A stretch of 64,000 nt of DNA from CAYTIB01 sp964437725 (GCA_964437725.1 CAYTIB010000075.1:1-64000); one strand, 5' to 3'; positions 42,198-52,447 are shown, counted from the first letter of the stretch. Notes: generated by a model not told the origin, from the sequence alone. Numbers and translations: made by a program.

Positions 42198-45014
42198 ATG
42201 TTTGGATTAGTCAAAAAAGTTATCGGAAGTACAAATGACCGAGAGCTTAAGCGCATCGGAGAATATGTAGCGCGTGCGAATGCGCTTGAACAGGACATGC
42301 AAAAACTTTCGGATAATCAGTTACGCGAGAAAACTGATGAGTTTCGAAAGAAATTAAAAACAGAAACAAAGCTTGAAGATTTACTCCCCGAGGTTTTTGC
42401 TGTCTGCCGTGAAGTTGCTCACCGTAAACTGAATATGCGGCACTTTGACGTCCAGCTGATCGGCGGAGTAGTTCTCCATGAAGGCAAAATAGGTGAGATG
42501 AAGACAGGCGAGGGAAAAACCCTTGTAGCTACACTGGCTGTTTACCTCAACGCATTAGAGGGAAAAGGAGTTCATGTTGTTACGGTCAACGATTACTTAG
42601 CTCGTCGAGATGCTGAATGGATGGGTCAAATTTACGAAGGGTTGGGGCTTACGGTTGGTGTCATTCAGCACGACATGGATGATACCGATCGACAACGAGC
42701 TTATGCCTGTGACGTGACTTACGGAACCAACAACGAATTTGGTTTCGACTACTTGCGTGACAATATGAAATTTTCTATTGAGGAAATGGTCCAACCGGAA
42801 CTTAACTTTGCAATAGTTGACGAGGTTGATAGCATTTTAATCGACGAAGCGAGAACACCATTAATCATTTCTGGTCCTACAGAAGACTCTACGGATTTGT
42901 ACCATAAAATTGATCGTCTCATTCCAATTATGCTTAAAGAAAAAGTCGTAAGTGGTACAGAAGAAGAAGAAGAAGAAGAAGAATTACCTGATTCCGAAAA
43001 AGATGCTATCAGTAAAATCAAGTATGAATATCTGACTGTGGACGAGAAGAGCCGGACAGTCTCGCTAAATGAATCAGGCATGCCTGAGATGGAAAAATCC
43101 CTTAAGAAGGCGGGGCTGATGAATGCGGGTAGTTTATTTGATATCGAACAAATTGAAGTACTCCATCATGTCAATCAAGCTTTAAAAGCCCACGTTTTAT
43201 TTCAGCGCGATGTGGACTATGTTGTACAAGAAAATCAAGTAATTATTGTTGATGAGTTTACTGGCCGCACAATGCCGGGTCGTCGTTACAGTGAAGGTCT
43301 TCATCAAGCTCTCGAAGCAAAAGAAAAAGTTAAAATCGAAAACGAAAATCAAACACTTGCCTCTATCACATTCCAAAATTATTTCCGAATGTATAACAAA
43401 TTAGCAGGAATGACAGGCACTGCAGATACTGAGGCCGTTGAATTTAATCAAATTTACAATCTGGATGTTGTTGTTATCCCAACGAACCAGTCCCTTATAA
43501 GGACCGAATACCCAGATGTTGTTTATAGGACTGAGCCCGAAAAGTACGAAGCTGCTGCTGATGAGATTATTGAGTGCCATAAAAGAGGACAACCAATACT
43601 TGTTGGTACGGGATCCATAGAAAACTCTGAGAAGCTGGGGAAACTCCTTAAACGGCGAGGAATCCCTCACAACGTACTGAACGCCAAGAACCATGCTAGG
43701 GAAGCAGATATCATTGCTCAGGCGGGTCGACTCAAAGCTGTCACTCTTTCGACCAACATGGCCGGTCGAGGTACAGATATTCTTTTGGGTGGTAATCCGG
43801 ATTTTTTGGCGAAGATCTCCACTGGAGATGACGAGAAAGCTTATGAGAATGAGTTGGAAAAATACAAAACAGTTTGCAACAAGGAACATCAGGAAGTCGT
43901 CTCGCTCGGTGGCTTGCACGTTATGGGTACAGAGCGGCATGAGAGCCGCCGGATAGACAATCAACTTCGAGGCCGATCTGGTAGGCAGGGAGATCCTGGT
44001 AGTTCTCGATTCTATCTCTCTTTAGAGGACAATCTACTTCGCATTTTTGGTTCCGACCGAATAAGTGGAATTATGGAAAAATTTGGTATGGAAGAAGGCG
44101 AACCTATAGAGCACGGAATGGTAACTAAGGCTATCGGTAATGCTCAGAAGAAGGTGGAAGCCTATCATTTTGATATCCGTAAACATCTCCTGGAATACGA
44201 TGATGTTATGAACAAGCAACGTCAGGTTGTCTACGATTTGCGACGAGAGGTAATTGACAGTAAGGACAGCCGAGAGATGTTGTTTGGGATGATCGAAGAT
44301 GTGGCTGAAAGTGCAGTTAGTCAATACCTCGATGAAGACCTACATCCAGAGGATTGGGATATAGAGGGACTGAATCAACTCCTCGAACGTCTTTTTAACT
44401 TACAAGTTAAAAGAAATGGATTGAAGATATCTCTAAGGGAAAAACAGGATTTGCTCAACCTTGAGCAATCTAGTCAAGATGAAGTTACAGAAGAAGTTGT
44501 GGTTGCAATTGAGGAAAGTTACAAAGAAAAAGAGGAGGTGGTTGGTGAGGAAACACTTCGTTTTCTGGAGCGACTGGTTATGCTTCAGATCATTGACGAT
44601 CAATGGAAAGATCACCTTCTGGCCATGGATCATTTAAAGGAAGGAATAGGATTTCGAGGGTATGCACAAAAAAACCCATTAAACGAATACAAGAGAGAGG
44701 GATTTGACCTGTTTTCTTCGATGATGGATCGAATTAAAGAAGAAATCCCAACGTATCTTCTTCGAATGCAGGTGAGCCCTGAAGAAGAGGGTATGGACGA
44801 AAATTTATTGGGTCGCCGGGCTTCCCGAATGTTCGAACATCGAGGAGAAGAGATGGCACCGTCGCCTTATTCTGGGGAAGAAGAATTAATTACCAATTCA
44901 TCGGAGCCTTCCACAGTCGAGACTTTCCGACGCGAAGGGCGAAAAATAGGGCGAAATGAATTGTGTCCTTGTGGAAGTGAAAAGAAATTTAAGCACTGTC
45001 ACGGTAAGTCATAA
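42198..45014 (+). CDS. secA: Preprotein translocase ATPase SecA
   Basis: A 938-residue motor that drives unfolded preproteins through SecYEG. It has Walker A in E-M-K-T-G-E-G-K-T near residue 105, Walker B/DEAD-like V-D-E-V-D-S-I-L-I-D-E-A-R-T-P-L near 212, the helicase motif G-R-G-T-D-I-L-L-G-G-N, and R-G-R-S-G-R-Q-G-D-P-G-S. The C-terminal SEC-C zinc motif C923-P-C925-G-S...C934-H935 is intact and serves SecB and lipid contacts. An eight-Glu run at about residue 255 is a variable insert. GGAG precedes the ATG. Confidence 0.96.
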   Translation: MFGLVKKVIGSTNDRELKRIGEYVARANALEQDMQKLSDNQLREKTDEFRKKLKTETKLEDLLPEVFAVCREVAHRKLNMRHFDVQLIGGVVLHEGKIGEMKTGEGKTLVATLAVYLNALEGKGVHVVTVNDYLARRDAEWMGQIYEGLGLTVGVIQHDMDDTDRQRAYACDVTYGTNNEFGFDYLRDNMKFSIEEMVQPELNFAIVDEVDSILIDEARTPLIISGPTEDSTDLYHKIDRLIPIMLKEKVVSGTEEEEEEEELPDSEKDAISKIKYEYLTVDEKSRTVSLNESGMPEMEKSLKKAGLMNAGSLFDIEQIEVLHHVNQALKAHVLFQRDVDYVVQENQVIIVDEFTGRTMPGRRYSEGLHQALEAKEKVKIENENQTLASITFQNYFRMYNKLAGMTGTADTEAVEFNQIYNLDVVVIPTNQSLIRTEYPDVVYRTEPEKYEAAADEIIECHKRGQPILVGTGSIENSEKLGKLLKRRGIPHNVLNAKNHAREADIIAQAGRLKAVTLSTNMAGRGTDILLGGNPDFLAKISTGDDEKAYENELEKYKTVCNKEHQEVVSLGGLHVMGTERHESRRIDNQLRGRSGRQGDPGSSRFYLSLEDNLLRIFGSDRISGIMEKFGMEEGEPIEHGMVTKAIGNAQKKVEAYHFDIRKHLLEYDDVMNKQRQVVYDLRREVIDSKDSREMLFGMIEDVAESAVSQYLDEDLHPEDWDIEGLNQLLERLFNLQVKRNGLKISLREKQDLLNLEQSSQDEVTEEVVVAIEESYKEKEEVVGEETLRFLERLVMLQIIDDQWKDHLLAMDHLKEGIGFRGYAQKNPLNEYKREGFDLFSSMMDRIKEEIPTYLLRMQVSPEEEGMDENLLGRRASRMFEHRGEEMAPSPYSGEEELITNSSEPSTVETFRREGRKIGRNELCPCGSEKKFKHCHGKS
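42960..42983 (+). repeat. (GAA)8 trinucleotide tract inside secA
   Basis: Eight GAA units encode a run of Glu in a variable loop of SecA. In-frame slippage would change only Glu number, not frame. Confidence 0.8.
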
Positions 45015-45180
45015 TGTATTCATTTAAGCGAACTTACATTTGTTTCAAAATTCCGCTGCAGGTTATTTAGCAGATAATTTCTTTGTGGGTTAATTAATTC
45101 AACTTCCAATTTGACTCAAAAATTCACTATATTTAATCAATCGAAACCAGAATGTGTTTTCTAAGAAAGGACCTCATCTG

Positions 45181-46002
45181 TTGGAATTTAAAATTGCTGG
45201 AATACAAATGAGGTGCACTCCAGACAAGGGTCGTAACCTGAAGCAGGCAATTGAGCTCGGAAATCTAGCTGCTGAGCAAGGTGCCAAGATTATCTGTTTT
45301 CAAGAATTGTTTCAGACACACTGGTTTCCTAGAAACTATGATCCCGAAGCAGTGAACTTAGCCGAACCTATTCCAGGTCCAACTGTGGATAGGTTGTCTG
45401 TCGAAGCAATGAAGTGGAAATCTACAATTATCGCTCCAATATACGAACGTGATGGGCAGGGCAGGGGGTTTAATTCAGCTGTAATTATTGACGAAAAAGG
45501 AGAGGTGTTGGGGACTTATCGGAAAGTTCACGTTCCGAATTTCGACCTATGGGAAGAGCGATCCTACTTCAACTCGGGTGATGGTGGATTTCCAGTTTTT
45601 GATTTAGGTTTTATTCGTATCGGTGTTCTTATTAGCTGGGATGTTTTTTTTCCCGAAAGTGCCCGTGCTTTGACCCTAGGAGGGGCGCAGTTAATTGTTG
45701 CTCCTACTGCGGCAGCCTTTGCGAGTCATTTGCGATGGGAGATGGTTCTAAGGTCTCATGCCATTACCAATGGATTGTACGTGCTACGAGTAAACCGAGT
45801 TGGTAGCGAGGAAAATCAGGACTTCTATGGAGCGAGCTTCTGCGTAGATCCTGAAGGGGAGTTGGTCGGTGAGCCTAGTGGAATGACGGACGGAATTCTT
45901 TTGGCAGACATAGATCTTGAGCATGTGGAGAATGTGCGAACTGAATGGAACTATTTGGGGGATAGACGTCCTGATTCCTACGGATCTATTGTTCATGAGT
46001 GA
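45181..46002 (+). CDS. Nitrilase-superfamily protein (N-carbamoylputrescine amidase-like) with Ser in place of catalytic Cys
   Basis: A 273-residue carbon-nitrogen-hydrolase fold protein. The Glu (E42 in F-Q-E-L-F) and Lys (K115 in Y-R-K-V-H-V) of the E-K-C triad are present, but the nucleophile site reads V-L-I-S152-W-D-V-F-F-P-E: the AGC codon gives Ser where the family has Cys. P-x-F-D-L-W-E-E-R-S-Y-F resembles the AguB/beta-ureidopropionase subgroup. The start used is a TTG with AAGGA upstream; a GTG 27 bases before it lacks a ribosome site. It may be inactive, a binding protein or an altered hydrolase. Stand-alone, after secA. Confidence 0.78.
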   Translation: MEFKIAGIQMRCTPDKGRNLKQAIELGNLAAEQGAKIICFQELFQTHWFPRNYDPEAVNLAEPIPGPTVDRLSVEAMKWKSTIIAPIYERDGQGRGFNSAVIIDEKGEVLGTYRKVHVPNFDLWEERSYFNSGDGGFPVFDLGFIRIGVLISWDVFFPESARALTLGGAQLIVAPTAAAFASHLRWEMVLRSHAITNGLYVLRVNRVGSEENQDFYGASFCVDPEGELVGEPSGMTDGILLADIDLEHVENVRTEWNYLGDRRPDSYGSIVHE

Positions 46003-46084
46003 GAAGCAGCCCCTTATTTTAAGATGCCTCCTAATTTAACTTTTGGCTTAGAGATCAGAGAAAGTATCGTTTTTGGTTTTGTGA

Positions 46085-46900
46085 ATGATTGGTTTTACCC
46101 GCATGGAAAAGTGTAGTCGGACTCTTTATGCGTTTTACCTGAATTATTGGCCGCTAAGATTTCCAAATCTTTGTTTTTTTTTAACGCTGACTCTCGTCGG
46201 GTGTTCTTCCGTTCGGGATGAGGTTTTCATACTAAAGAAAAAAGATTACCAAGCTTTGATCTGTACACCCAAGGAAGTTTCGTTTCCTTTACCCATGATT
46301 ATTTTCCACCACGGAATGGTGGTCGATCTTCATGGAGTCAAAGAAGCTCGTAGGCGTGGGTATGAATTGACTTCATTCTGCAAGGTTCTTGCTAAGGATG
46401 GATACATAGCTTTTCTTCCTATTAGAAGTGCTTTGGATCCATTGGAAAAGCAGATTAGGTTTATCCACAAAACTTTCGCCCACGCCAAACAAATTAAGAA
46501 TGTGGATACTGGAAAAATTGCGTTGATCGGATTTTCTCGGGGTGCACTTTTAACATTAATGGCTGCAGGGGATGGCCTTGATGCGAAAGCCTTCTCTCTT
46601 CTTGCACCAGCACCTGGTCCAACTAATGAACTCTTAAGATATTCTAGAAAAGCAGGCCGGATCCGAGCCCCCATTCAGATCCTGGTAGTTTCGGAAGATC
46701 ATCCGAACATTTTAACGGGAAGTAAATTATTAGCCCAATCACTAAATCGTTTCCAAGAAACCGTAGATTACCGGATGCTAAAACTTGATAAAATAAAGTG
46801 TCGGCCTGACATGAGGCCACCATGCGCTCATAGAACTTTTTACAGGGTAGGTCCTTATTGGTCGATCATTCGGAGGTTTCTGATTAAGCACGTAAAATAA
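46085..46900 (+). CDS. Putative lipoprotein alpha/beta hydrolase
   Basis: About 271 residues. A basic N-terminus and a hydrophobic stretch end in L-T-L-V-G-C-S-S, a lipobox with the Cys near residue 41, so it is probably a lipoprotein; a start at the later ATG 46103 would give a tighter signal. The hydrolase core has F-H-H-G for the oxyanion hole, the nucleophile in I-G-F-S-R-G-A-L, and a likely catalytic His in C-A-H-R. It resembles dienelactone-hydrolase-like proteins. The substrate is unknown. Confidence 0.72.
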   Translation: MIGFTRMEKCSRTLYAFYLNYWPLRFPNLCFFLTLTLVGCSSVRDEVFILKKKDYQALICTPKEVSFPLPMIIFHHGMVVDLHGVKEARRRGYELTSFCKVLAKDGYIAFLPIRSALDPLEKQIRFIHKTFAHAKQIKNVDTGKIALIGFSRGALLTLMAAGDGLDAKAFSLLAPAPGPTNELLRYSRKAGRIRAPIQILVVSEDHPNILTGSKLLAQSLNRFQETVDYRMLKLDKIKCRPDMRPPCAHRTFYRVGPYWSIIRRFLIKHVK

Positions 46901-47009
46901 CCTCTGGGATTTTCGTTCCGTTTTGGGTTAAATCCGAAATCTGTTTCCCTTAACGTTTTGAATGGTTAAATATAAATAATCAAAATTTAAATTTGATATT
47001 GGGGGGTAT

Positions 47010-48242
47010 ATGGAATCCGTGAAATATCTTTTAATTGGAGGAGGGCTGGCATCTAATAGGGCGGCTAAAACCTTGAGGCAGAAAGATCCCGATGGCAGCA
47101 TCTGTATAGTCAGCGAGGAAGCATATATTCCATACAATCGTCCACCGTTGTCGAAGGAGTATCTGCGCAAAGAAAATCCACGAGAAAAATTATTTTATGA
47201 TCAAAAGGAATATTATGAGGAAAAATCAATTGAATTAAAACTAGGTTGTCATGCAACAGAATTAAATTTGACCGATCGAATGGTGAATTTCGAGGGGGGA
47301 AATGGCATTGAATTTGAAAAAGCTTTTATCGCTACGGGTGGGCGCCCTGTCAGGTTGAATGTTCCTGGAGGAGATCTTGATGGCATCTATTGCCTACGCA
47401 ATTTAGATGACACGGAGTCTATCTCTTCTGAGGTGGAATCTGGGAAAAATGTAATTATTGTAGGGGGTGGTTTTATCGGCCTGGAAGTTGCAGCCTCTCT
47501 GACACAAATGGGGTTAGAGGTGCACGTGATTGAATCCGAATCTCGAATATGGTCTCGATTTACGGATGAATCTTTGTCAAATTTTTTCATGGATTATTGC
47601 AAGGAGAAGGGGATAACTTTTCACACAGGAGACGTGATTTCAGAATTCAAAGGGGACATGAAAGTTTCTTCCGTGGTAACGGGATTAGGGGAGGAATTGA
47701 AGTGTGACTTCGCTGTTATTGCAATTGGGATAGTCCCTAATACGGAACTTGCAAAAGAAGCTGGCCTGGATGTAGACAATGGAATAGTTGTCAATAGGTT
47801 TTTACAAACTTCACATCCGGATATTTATGCAGGAGGTGACTGTGCTAATTACCCAGATCCTATTTTTAAAAAAAGGCGGCGCGTGGAGCATTGGGGACAT
47901 GCAGGATATTGTGGAAACCTCGCGGCTCAAAATATGGTAGGGAGCCAGATTGAGTACGATCATTTGACCACAGTTTGGTCCGACATCTTTGACTTGAAAC
48001 TCTTGTTTGGTGGAAATGAGCACGAATGCGACAGGGTACTGTTGAGAGGTAGTATGGAAGAGAAAGCATTTGTGGCATTTTATTTGCAAGGTAATATCAC
48101 ACGTGCCTATTTCTCCGTGAATTCCGATATGAAATTACTTCGGTACTACCAACGATTGATCAAAGAGAATGTAAACCTCGAAAACAGAGAATCTCAGCTG
48201 CAGGATATCGAATTCGATCTAAAGGAATTTTTCTCAAACTAA
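47010..48242 (+). CDS. FAD-dependent pyridine-nucleotide-disulfide-type oxidoreductase (ferredoxin reductase-like)
   Basis: A 410-residue flavoprotein with two Rossmann motifs: L-L-I-G-G-G-L-A-S near the N-terminus for FAD and I-I-V-G-G-G-F-I-G-L-E near residue 155 for NAD(P)H. I-Y-A-G-G-D-C-A is the third FAD contact. R-P-P-L-S-K-E-Y-L places it with ferredoxin/rubredoxin reductases and AIF-like proteins. GGGGGG lies before the ATG. No ferredoxin or oxygenase gene is adjacent, so its partner is unknown. Confidence 0.85.
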   Translation: MESVKYLLIGGGLASNRAAKTLRQKDPDGSICIVSEEAYIPYNRPPLSKEYLRKENPREKLFYDQKEYYEEKSIELKLGCHATELNLTDRMVNFEGGNGIEFEKAFIATGGRPVRLNVPGGDLDGIYCLRNLDDTESISSEVESGKNVIIVGGGFIGLEVAASLTQMGLEVHVIESESRIWSRFTDESLSNFFMDYCKEKGITFHTGDVISEFKGDMKVSSVVTGLGEELKCDFAVIAIGIVPNTELAKEAGLDVDNGIVVNRFLQTSHPDIYAGGDCANYPDPIFKKRRRVEHWGHAGYCGNLAAQNMVGSQIEYDHLTTVWSDIFDLKLLFGGNEHECDRVLLRGSMEEKAFVAFYLQGNITRAYFSVNSDMKLLRYYQRLIKENVNLENRESQLQDIEFDLKEFFSN

Positions 48243-48339
48243 TTCTCCTGATGGTTGGCAGAAGAAGGAAAAAATCCTTCCGATTATTAAAGAACATAGA
48301 GTTTTTCTCTTGTTTTTTCCTGTCATATGTCTTATTTGT

Positions 48340-49221
48340 TCAGCGTCCCAGAATAACACTCATAGCTCCAGCTACTATAAGAAATCCTCCAGACACCGCC
48401 TTAGGTGTTACTTTTTCTTCTTTCTGTAAAAAAATGTAGCTTAACAGGACCGAGAAGAGTGGATTGATTGCTAGAAGAGGTGAAACTACACTTACAGTTC
48501 CAATTTTAAGTGCATAAAATATTGCAATGTATGAAAGAAGTAGGAAGAAACTCCCACCAGTAAAGTATTTGATGCTGACTGCCGAAAGCATTATTTTTTT
48601 TCGTACCCGAGGAAATCCTATATAAACCCCAAAAACAATCAAAGAAGTAGTGGCGGTTACAGCGGCACCTGCAAGAGGCAGTGGAATTCGTTCTACTCCC
48701 ATTTTAGTAAAGATAGACATTAGAGCAAAACAAAGAGCAGCACCCAGAGGAAACAGCAGAGACCAGGTGGTCCATATTTGGTTTTCTGTCCTTGAGTAGT
48801 GGAGCACCACAATCCCGAGTGTAATCAATAATGCTCCTCCTAGGATAAATAAAGATGGACGTTCTCCCAGGAAAGCTAGTGCCATGCTTACAGAAAAAAA
48901 AGGAACTGTACCGAGAAGTGATGCTGACCGTGCTAGGCCAATACGGGTCACTCCATGGTAGAGCAGGATTCTTGCAAGTGAAGGGACAAAGAAACCTGTA
49001 AGAACAAATGGCCAAGCATTCAAAGAGAAGATCGGACCTATAGGAGAAAGTGCCGCAGCGAGAGTCCAAGCCCCTATAGTATAGACGACTACGTTTATAA
49101 GAACTGCGGAGATAGGATTCGATCCACGAAGACCCAATTTTGCCAGGAAGTGAGAAAGAGCATACGAAAGCCCAGCGCCTAGACCCAAAAAAGCTGGGAC
49201 TATCGAAATTGGATCATCCAT
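48340..49221 (-). CDS. EamA/DMT-family transporter
   Basis: A 293-residue protein with about ten transmembrane helices in two EamA repeats, similar in architecture to the one at 25.7 kb. The A-x-L-L-x-T-V-P-F-F and G-A-L-L-I-T-L-G-I-V-V motifs are typical. It is convergent with the flavoprotein gene and ends just after the luciferase-like gene. Export of a small metabolite is likely. Confidence 0.8.
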   Translation of the reverse strand: MDDPISIVPAFLGLGAGLSYALSHFLAKLGLRGSNPISAVLINVVVYTIGAWTLAAALSPIGPIFSLNAWPFVLTGFFVPSLARILLYHGVTRIGLARSASLLGTVPFFSVSMALAFLGERPSLFILGGALLITLGIVVLHYSRTENQIWTTWSLLFPLGAALCFALMSIFTKMGVERIPLPLAGAAVTATTSLIVFGVYIGFPRVRKKIMLSAVSIKYFTGGSFFLLLSYIAIFYALKIGTVSVVSPLLAINPLFSVLLSYIFLQKEEKVTPKAVSGGFLIVAGAMSVILGR

Positions 49222-49247
49222 TAATTTTCATTGTTGACTAGTTAATA

Positions 49248-50429
49248 TTACTTGGATTCGGGAATTGTAGAGGCGAGTTGCCCCTCGGATTTTTGATTTG
49301 ACCTGAAGTAAGGCATGACTTCTTTTGCGAAAATTTCCAAATTTTTGCGAGCGAGGTCATGGGGTAGGCTACCAAAGTGAAGTACTGAAACAAGAAGTCC
49401 GAGCCCGGACTCTTTTTGGCATTCCTCAAGTTGTTGTCGAACTGTCTCTGCACTACCAACTAGTATCATGCGTTTTTCTAAGAGATCGCTCGGCACGGTT
49501 CTTTTGCTTTGAGTTTTGACTTTATCTCCTAGGACCCGTGCCATTGATTTTTCGGAAACATATCCAGGTGGAAAAAGTAGATGGGCTCCGGTTTGAAGAT
49601 ATCGATTGAAGAGACAGTCAATATGTGGCTCAGCTTCTTTCCATGCAATTTCATCGGTTTCGGCCACATAGATTGGTGCAGCCCAACCAAGTTGCTCTGG
49701 AGCAGCTTCATATCCACTCTTTAGAGCTTCCTCTTTGTATTCCTGGTGAAGAATTTTGACCTGTGAAAACGGACTATATATCTGGATATAAGGATAACGG
49801 TTTTGTGCTGCGAAGGAGATCGTTTCAGCGCTTCCCATGGACGGCATCCAAATAGGCGGATACGGTTTCTGGTAAGGCCTGGGCCAGGTGTTTACACATC
49901 GAAAATTGTAATGTTTTCCTTCGAATTCAAAGGGCCCAGGCTCTGTCCAAGAGCGTATGATCAAATCAAGGGCTTCGTAAAATCGATCACGAGAAGTCGA
50001 TGGATCCATACTGAATGACGTGAATTCGGGTCCAATTCCACGAACTATTCCTGAAACGATTCGGCCTTTTGTAATTACATCAAGCATCGCGATTTCTTCT
50101 GCTACACGAAGGGGATGGTTACGGAGGTTGAGAGCGTTTCCAAGTATTGCAATCATTGCCCGTGAAGTTCGGCGTGCAAGAGTTGCTGCAATAATGTTAG
50201 GTGCAGGCATTAAGCCATAGCAGGTTTGGTGGTGTTCGTTTACACAAATCGCGTCAAAACCCAACTCGTCAGCCCGTTCCAAAATATCCAAATAGCTATT
50301 GTATAGTTCATGGCCGAGCTTTGGATCATAGTAATGATTAGGGAGGGTTGCCCAGGAGGAATCATGTTTCTCCAGGTAATCATCTGGCATATGGATATAA
50401 GGCATCAGGTGAAAGTAACAAAATTTCAT
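49248..50429 (-). CDS. Luciferase-like monooxygenase family protein
   Basis: A 393-residue LLM-class protein, longer than the one at 13.9 kb and closer to alkanal-monooxygenase-like flavin enzymes. It has C-V-N-E-H-H-Q-T-C-Y-G near residue 62 (the luciferase N-E-H-H motif), G-N-A-L-N-L-R-N-H-P, and G-R-I-V-S-G-I-V-R-G. It would use FMNH2 with O2, or F420. The EamA gene lies 26 bases downstream on the same strand. Confidence 0.82.
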   Translation of the reverse strand: MKFCYFHLMPYIHMPDDYLEKHDSSWATLPNHYYDPKLGHELYNSYLDILERADELGFDAICVNEHHQTCYGLMPAPNIIAATLARRTSRAMIAILGNALNLRNHPLRVAEEIAMLDVITKGRIVSGIVRGIGPEFTSFSMDPSTSRDRFYEALDLIIRSWTEPGPFEFEGKHYNFRCVNTWPRPYQKPYPPIWMPSMGSAETISFAAQNRYPYIQIYSPFSQVKILHQEYKEEALKSGYEAAPEQLGWAAPIYVAETDEIAWKEAEPHIDCLFNRYLQTGAHLLFPPGYVSEKSMARVLGDKVKTQSKRTVPSDLLEKRMILVGSAETVRQQLEECQKESGLGLLVSVLHFGSLPHDLARKNLEIFAKEVMPYFRSNQKSEGQLASTIPESK

Positions 50430-50569
50430 GATAATCGCCTATATTTTGCCACCGTGGGTTAATGATTTACCGAGAGTCTACAACAAGAGGAAGTACGGTT
50501 CAATATTATGTTGATTCCGGCATGAGCCAGGTTAACAAAATTACTGACATACGATCGAGGCAGAGTGAA

Positions 50570-51451
50570 CTAGCCTAGATCTTGTTCGATGGATAGGTGG
50601 GCTTCAAAGGTTCTTAACACTATGGGAATAAGCCTCTCTTCTGGTATACCAAGCTCCGAAAGCACGCGGATTCCAATGTTTTCGATTGTTGAGTCAGAGG
50701 AGCTTAATTCCTTCACAGCGAGCCGAATAAGTCGATCAATGTTTCGAATGTAATCCTCGCTTTCGTCAATGTGAGCTCGTACTTGATCTCCCCGTAAAAC
50801 TTTAGGGCTCATCGCGGACAACAGAATATCGGCTTTTAGCTCTCTAAGTTTATCTAGGCTAGCTAAGGTTTGATTAATGTTTTCATAAATGGGCAAGCTT
50901 CCTGGTTCCGGTAATGCATCTCCGCTCAATAAAACTCCATCTTCTGGAATATATAAGGAAATGCTTCCGGCAGAGTGGCCAGGAGTATGCAATACATTTA
51001 TATTTAGGCCATTGCCAATTTCTATTACATCTCCATCATTTATCGCTTTATCAACTTTTATAGGATCTGAGCATAGTTCTATCATCCTTTCCACCGGACG
51101 AACTCTCATCTGATAATTGAGATCCTCGATGTAAGGGATGTCCAGCGGATGGGCCATGAATTGTGGATTTGCAGTATCCCTCAGTACACCATTGCCTCCA
51201 ACATGATCAAAATGGCAGTGAGTATTGATTACAATATCTATATCTTCTGGGCTAATTCCAATGTTCTCAATGAATGAAAGGATCTCAAAAGAAGTTGACG
51301 CAACAGATGTATCGACAACTACTAGTTTTTCACCTTCGATGACATAAGATGTGACGAAGCGAGATATTTTTTTCTCGTCAGATATTGGTATTTCAAATTG
51401 AGGCCAAAGTGCGTGAACATGAGGAGAAATAAACATCGGTTCTCTAAACAT
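50570..51451 (-). CDS. Metallo-beta-lactamase-fold hydrolase
   Basis: A 293-residue MBL-fold enzyme. N-T-H-C-H-F-D-H-V-G-G is the metal motif, followed by T-P-G-H-S-A-G-S and S-G-D-A for further ligands. ATG 51451 has GGAG upstream; a longer frame to 51562 adds a hydrophobic N-terminus that is probably not translated. Members act as lactonases, thioesterases or glyoxalase II-like enzymes. The SDR gene lies upstream on the same strand, so both may act on one metabolite. Confidence 0.82.
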   Translation of the reverse strand: MFREPMFISPHVHALWPQFEIPISDEKKISRFVTSYVIEGEKLVVVDTSVASTSFEILSFIENIGISPEDIDIVINTHCHFDHVGGNGVLRDTANPQFMAHPLDIPYIEDLNYQMRVRPVERMIELCSDPIKVDKAINDGDVIEIGNGLNINVLHTPGHSAGSISLYIPEDGVLLSGDALPEPGSLPIYENINQTLASLDKLRELKADILLSAMSPKVLRGDQVRAHIDESEDYIRNIDRLIRLAVKELSSSDSTIENIGIRVLSELGIPEERLIPIVLRTFEAHLSIEQDLG

Positions 51452-51610
51452 TAACAGCTCCGATTTAGAATATTTCTCTAGTTTTACAAGCAAACTAATA
51501 AGAGGTTGAATTGTAAGTGTTGGAGTTAAAAGATTTCCTGTTAATAAAAGAGAGAAATCCAATTATCCAAAATGTATTGAATTTGTACGTATCCATCAAT
51601 GTGCTTCATT

Positions 51611-52360
51611 TCATTGACACATTATCGCACGCCCGTTAACTGCAATAGTCTGGCCTGTGATAAAATCTGAATCTGGACTCAGCAAAAAAACGATCGTTCC
51701 AATCATGTCTTCCGGAACCTCCCGGCGCTTAATCGCCCTGGACTCTTGGATCATCTTGACATGTCCTGGGTTCTCTTTTAGGTTTCTTTCGTGGGGGATA
51801 AAGTCAGGCGCTACGACATTAACGTTGATGCCAAAATCACCACATTCACGAGCAAGAGTGCGTGAAAATCCTACTACTCCTGCTTTAGATGCTACGTAAT
51901 GGGCCAACCCCGGTGTCCCTTTGAAAATGGTATTTGATGCAATGTTTATGATACGGCCCTTTTTTGTTTCTTTCATGTATGGAACTACTGCCCGGCAACA
52001 AAGGAAGACTCCTCGCAAATTAACAGCCATAACACGATCCCATTCGTCCACCGAAATATCAGAAAAGGACTTATCCGACAAATCATAATAAAGGGCAGCA
52101 TTGTTAAGTAGACTGCTTATCTTTCCGTAGGTATCGTTTGCAGTTTCAGCCATTTGCTGAACAGCCTGCTCATCGGAAACATCGACAGTAACCGCAGTTG
52201 CTTCTCCTCCAGCTTCTCGGATCTCATCGACCGTTTGAGATGAGCTTAGTATGTCTGCCGCAATTATTTTAGCTCCTTCTGCCGCCAAAGCTTTTGCGTA
52301 AACGGCTCCAATATTACGACTTGCACCAGTAACGATAACAACTTCATCTTTCAGTCTCAT
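51611..52360 (-). CDS. Short-chain dehydrogenase/reductase
   Basis: A 249-residue classical SDR with T-G-A-S-R-N-I-G for the cofactor, the catalytic Ser in I-A-S-N-T and Y-V-A-S-K, and G-Q-T-I-A-V-N-G near the C-terminus. The usual N-N-A-G reads N-N-A-A. GAGGT lies before the ATG. It precedes the MBL-fold gene on the same strand. Confidence 0.83.
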   Translation of the reverse strand: MRLKDEVVIVTGASRNIGAVYAKALAAEGAKIIAADILSSSQTVDEIREAGGEATAVTVDVSDEQAVQQMAETANDTYGKISSLLNNAALYYDLSDKSFSDISVDEWDRVMAVNLRGVFLCCRAVVPYMKETKKGRIINIASNTIFKGTPGLAHYVASKAGVVGFSRTLARECGDFGINVNVVAPDFIPHERNLKENPGHVKMIQESRAIKRREVPEDMIGTIVFLLSPDSDFITGQTIAVNGRAIMCQ

Positions 52361-52447
52361 ATCTTTTACCTCGAGTTTGATTTGAAATGTTGCCGGATTA
52401 TGTTTGATTTCTCTCCATTTAAAAACAACTACAAATTGAATTTCTTA

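Noticed and set aside
43401..43964. Long open frame opposite to secA
   Set aside because: It is a shadow of secA in the antisense direction with no ribosome site or family resemblance.
48266..48286. GAAGGA-AAAAA-TCCTTC hairpin between convergent genes
   Set aside because: Possible bidirectional terminator, but no clear T-run on either side; left uncalled.
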